Shown one piece after another: positions 6,712-8,899 of a stretch of DNA of 8,899 nucleotides. The DNA comes from Candidatus Thiodictyon intracellulare (GTDB lineage: Bacteria > Pseudomonadota > Gammaproteobacteria > Chromatiales > Chromatiaceae), in contig JADNEJ010000516.1 of NCBI GenBank assembly GCA_016292295.1, forward strand, positions 1 to 8,899, given 5' to 3'. The position numbers and the translations under genes are program-made. Every line of letters begins with the position of its first letter. The first letter of the stretch is position 1. The notes below the pieces were generated by a model. It was not told where the DNA came from and searched no databases. It saw only the letters and a list, made by a program, of their open reading frames with translations.

Positions 6712-6738
6712 TCGTCCCAGGGAACCGCCCGAGCACCG

Positions 6739-7917
6739 ATGAACCTGCACGAATATCAGTCGAAACGACTATTCCAAGAATACGACATCCCAGTTCCCGC
6801 AAGTGTGACCGCCGCAACACCAGAGGCGGTCGCGGCGGCCTGCAGCTGGCTCGGCGGCACACGCTGGGTGGTTAAGGCCCAGGTGCACGCGGGCGGACGC
6901 GGCAAGGCCGGCGGCGTGGTGCTGGTGGACAGCCCCGCCGCAGCGGCGACCCAGGCCCGCCATCTGCTCGGCAGCCGCTTGGTCACCCACCAGAGCGGAC
7001 CCGCGGGGCTGCCCGTCGCGATCCTGCTGATCGAGGAGCAGACGGCGATTGAGCGGGAACTGTACCTGAGTGTACTAGTGGATCGGGGGGCCCGACAGGT
7101 CCTCTTTATGGCCTCCGCGGCGGGCGGCATGGACATCGAGGCGGTGGTCGCCACGACCCCCGAGTGGATCATCCTACTGCGGATCCACCCGGCGAGCGGA
7201 CTGCAACCCTTCCACGTGCGGCGACTGAGTTACGTGCTGGGTCTCAGCGGGGAGCAGATCGAGGCACTCGGCCGACTCTTGGGCGGGCTCTACCGGCTCT
7301 TCATGGAGTCCGACGCCACTCAGGTGGAGATCAATCCGCTGGTGGTGACGCGCGCCGGCGCCCTGCTCGCCCTGGACGCCAAGGTCAACCTGGACGACAA
7401 CGCGCTATACCGCCACCCGGACCTGGAGGCCTTGCGTGACTCGACCCAAGAGGACCCACGCGAGGCCGCGGCGCGCACCCACGAGTTGAGCTACATCAGC
7501 CTGGACGGCAACATCGGCTGCATGGTCAACGGTGCGGGGCTCGCCATGGCGACCATGGACCTGGTGCAGTTGCACGGCGGCCGGCCCGCCAACTTCCTGG
7601 ACGTCGGCGGCGGGGCTACGGCGGCGCGGGTGGCCGAGGCGTTCACGCTGATCCTCTCGGACCCCAAGGTGCGGGCGGTGCTGGTCAACATCTTCGGCGG
7701 CATCGTGCGCTGCGACCTGATCGCCGACGGTATCATGCAGGCGGTGCGCAAGGTCCACACGCACACCCCGGTGATCGTGCGCCTGGAGGGGACCAATGCC
7801 ACCCTGGGGCTCGCGATGCTGGCGGCGAGCGGGCTTGCGATACAGACGGCGCGGAGTCTCGACGAGGCGGCAGACAAGGCGGCCGCGGCCGCGGCGCATT
7901 TTGAGGGGCGAGCATGA
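6739..7917 (+). CDS. sucC: Succinyl-CoA synthetase (ADP-forming) beta subunit
   Basis: The subunit binds nucleotide and, with SucD, interconverts succinyl-CoA + ADP + Pi and succinate + CoA + ATP in the TCA cycle. The 392 residues (E. coli 388) have an N-terminal ATP-grasp domain and a C-terminal ligase domain. Key residues keep E. coli numbering: K46, GGRGKAGG at 52-59, E99, E107, Mg-binding N199 and D213, N264 in [16 protein letters not shown], and [11 protein letters not shown] around 316-326 with G321-I322-V323 for succinate. One oddity: the usual ASTEGG reads ASAAGG here (A128 for Glu). The ATG at 6739 is chosen because [12 protein letters not shown] is the family N-terminus; the ribosome site is weak (GAG 6 bases, or AGGGA about 15 bases, upstream). 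The stop overlaps sucD by four bases. No frame damage, in contrast to the divergent pilS. Confidence 0.97.
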   Translation: MNLHEYQSKRLFQEYDIPVPASVTAATPEAVAAACSWLGGTRWVVKAQVHAGGRGKAGGVVLVDSPAAAATQARHLLGSRLVTHQSGPAGLPVAILLIEEQTAIERELYLSVLVDRGARQVLFMASAAGGMDIEAVVATTPEWIILLRIHPASGLQPFHVRRLSYVLGLSGEQIEALGRLLGGLYRLFMESDATQVEINPLVVTRAGALLALDAKVNLDDNALYRHPDLEALRDSTQEDPREAAARTHELSYISLDGNIGCMVNGAGLAMATMDLVQLHGGRPANFLDVGGGATAARVAEAFTLILSDPKVRAVLVNIFGGIVRCDLIADGIMQAVRKVHTHTPVIVRLEGTNATLGLAMLAASGLAIQTARSLDEAADKAAAAAAHFEGRA

Positions 7918-8786
7918 GCGTTCTGGTCGATCAACACACTCGGGTCATCTGCCAGGGCTTCACCGGCAGGCAGGGCACCTTTCACAGCGAACAGGCCATC
8001 GCCTATGGTACCAACCTGGTGGGCGGCGTGACCCCCGGCAAAAGCGGTCAGCACCACCTGGACCGGCCGGTCTTCGACGCCGTCCATGACGCCGTGCGCG
8101 CGACCGGCGCGGACGCCACCATGATCTATGTGCCGGCCGCCTATGCGGCGGATGCCATCCTGGAGGCGGCGGACGCCGGGATCCGGGTCATCGTTTGCAT
8201 CACCGAGGGCATCCCGGTGCTCGACATGCTGCGGGTCACGGCGACCCTACAGGGCCATCCGGCGGTGCTGATCGGCCCCAACTGCCCCGGCATCATTACC
8301 CCGGGCGAATGCAAGATCGGCATTATGCCGGGCAGCATCCACACCCCCGGACGGGTCGGCATCGTGTCGCGCTCCGGCACCCTGACCTACGAGGCGGTGT
8401 TTCAGGTCACCAACGCCGGTCTGGGCCAGAGCACCTGCATCGGCATCGGCGGCGACCCCATCCACGGACTGGACTTCGTCGACTGTCTCACCCTCTTCGA
8501 GCAGGACGCGGACACCGACGGAGTGATCTTGGTCGGTGAGATCGGGGGCACCGCGGAGGAGGCGGCCGCCGCCTACATTCGCAAGCACATGACCAAGCCG
8601 GTGGTGGCCTATATCGCCGGTGTGACCGCCCCGGCCGGCAAGCGGATGGGCCACGCGGGCGCCATCGTCACCGGCGGTAAGGGCACCGCCGCCGATAAGT
8701 TCGCGGTCCTGGAGGCAGCCGGGGTGGTCACGGTGCGCTCGCCCTCACAGATGGGAAGCCGCATGGCCGAACTGCTGTGCGGCTAG
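7914..8786 (+). CDS. sucD: Succinyl-CoA synthetase (ADP-forming) alpha subunit
   Basis: This subunit binds CoA and carries the phosphohistidine. The 290 residues (E. coli 289) show the CoA-binding Rossmann start ([19 protein letters not shown], 15-33), GPNCPGI (121-127, with the conserved Cys at 124), [10 protein letters not shown] (151-160), VGEIGG (207-212, the Glu that contacts the active His) and the catalytic H247 in [10 protein letters not shown]. The ATG at 7914 overlaps the sucC stop as ATGA, and GAGGGG lies 5 bases upstream, so translation is coupled and the subunits should be made in equal amounts. The gene appears complete and functional. Confidence 0.97.
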   Translation: MSVLVDQHTRVICQGFTGRQGTFHSEQAIAYGTNLVGGVTPGKSGQHHLDRPVFDAVHDAVRATGADATMIYVPAAYAADAILEAADAGIRVIVCITEGIPVLDMLRVTATLQGHPAVLIGPNCPGIITPGECKIGIMPGSIHTPGRVGIVSRSGTLTYEAVFQVTNAGLGQSTCIGIGGDPIHGLDFVDCLTLFEQDADTDGVILVGEIGGTAEEAAAAYIRKHMTKPVVAYIAGVTAPAGKRMGHAGAIVTGGKGTAADKFAVLEAAGVVTVRSPSQMGSRMAELLCG

Positions 8787-8899
8787 CAGCCTGTCGGACT
8801 TTGGGGCCCCGTCGGGGCGGCGGGTCCGGTACACTGTCAGGATCAACCCCGATGGCCGCCCGATGGCCGGAGTGCTACTGCCGATGCGCCGCTTCCACC
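8787..8899 (+). other. Region after sucD: short GC hairpin and possible start of a further gene
   Basis: GCCCC (8806-8810), GTC, GGGGC (8814-8818) forms a 5-bp hairpin about 20 bases after the sucD stop, but no T-run follows, so it is at best a weak terminator. TACACT at 8830-8835 resembles a -10 box. Open frames run off the window from ATG 8852 (start MAARWPECYC) and ATG 8863 (start MAGVLLPMRRFH); neither can be assigned a family from so few residues. CCGATGGCCG is nearly repeated in tandem here. Confidence 0.3.

Noticed and set aside
6505..6738. Sigma-54 promoter or riboswitch in the pilS/sucC gap
   Set aside because: No TGGCA-N7-TTGC-like pair on either strand and no recognisable aptamer; only the inverted repeats and a sigma-70-like candidate were found.

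Overview
The window is GC-rich DNA from a Gammaproteobacterium. The protein families and the divergent pilSR/sucCD layout suggest a purple sulfur bacterium (Chromatiales/Chromatiaceae-like); that lineage is an inference, not a proof. No rRNA, tRNA or CRISPR was seen, and no complete transposase gene.

Left part, all on the minus strand and read from right to left: a broken pilS (sensor kinase), a damaged pilR (NtrC-type response regulator), an 89-bp near-perfect palindrome, an intact argA (N-acetylglutamate synthase), then an intact gene for an inner-membrane-anchored coiled-coil protein with a C-terminal OmpA-like domain. Bases 1-249 hold no gene I can support. Right part, plus strand: sucC and sucD, the two succinyl-CoA synthetase subunits, translationally coupled by an ATGA overlap and divergent from pilS across a 234-base gap containing an inverted repeat and a candidate promoter. 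The last 113 bases may hold the start of another gene.

The metabolic genes (argA, sucC, sucD) look fully functional, with catalytic and ligand-binding motifs in place. The PilS/PilR two-component system, which in other bacteria switches on pilin transcription with sigma-54, is clearly decayed. pilS carries at least three frameshifts (one an exact 11-bp tandem duplication) and two amber codons. pilR has lost about 64 residues of its AAA+ core, has a changed Walker B aspartate, contains a frame-shifted stretch, and has lost its last residues to the palindrome. Even so, pilR is still one continuous 384-codon frame.

The most interesting object is the palindrome at 3475-3563. Its 43-base arms are separated by 3 bases, it ends in outward-facing TATAAT hexamers, and it sits exactly where the pilR tail and the normal argA leader should be. 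It looks like a small palindromic mobile element or the scar of a rearrangement. I found no convincing new multi-gene system.
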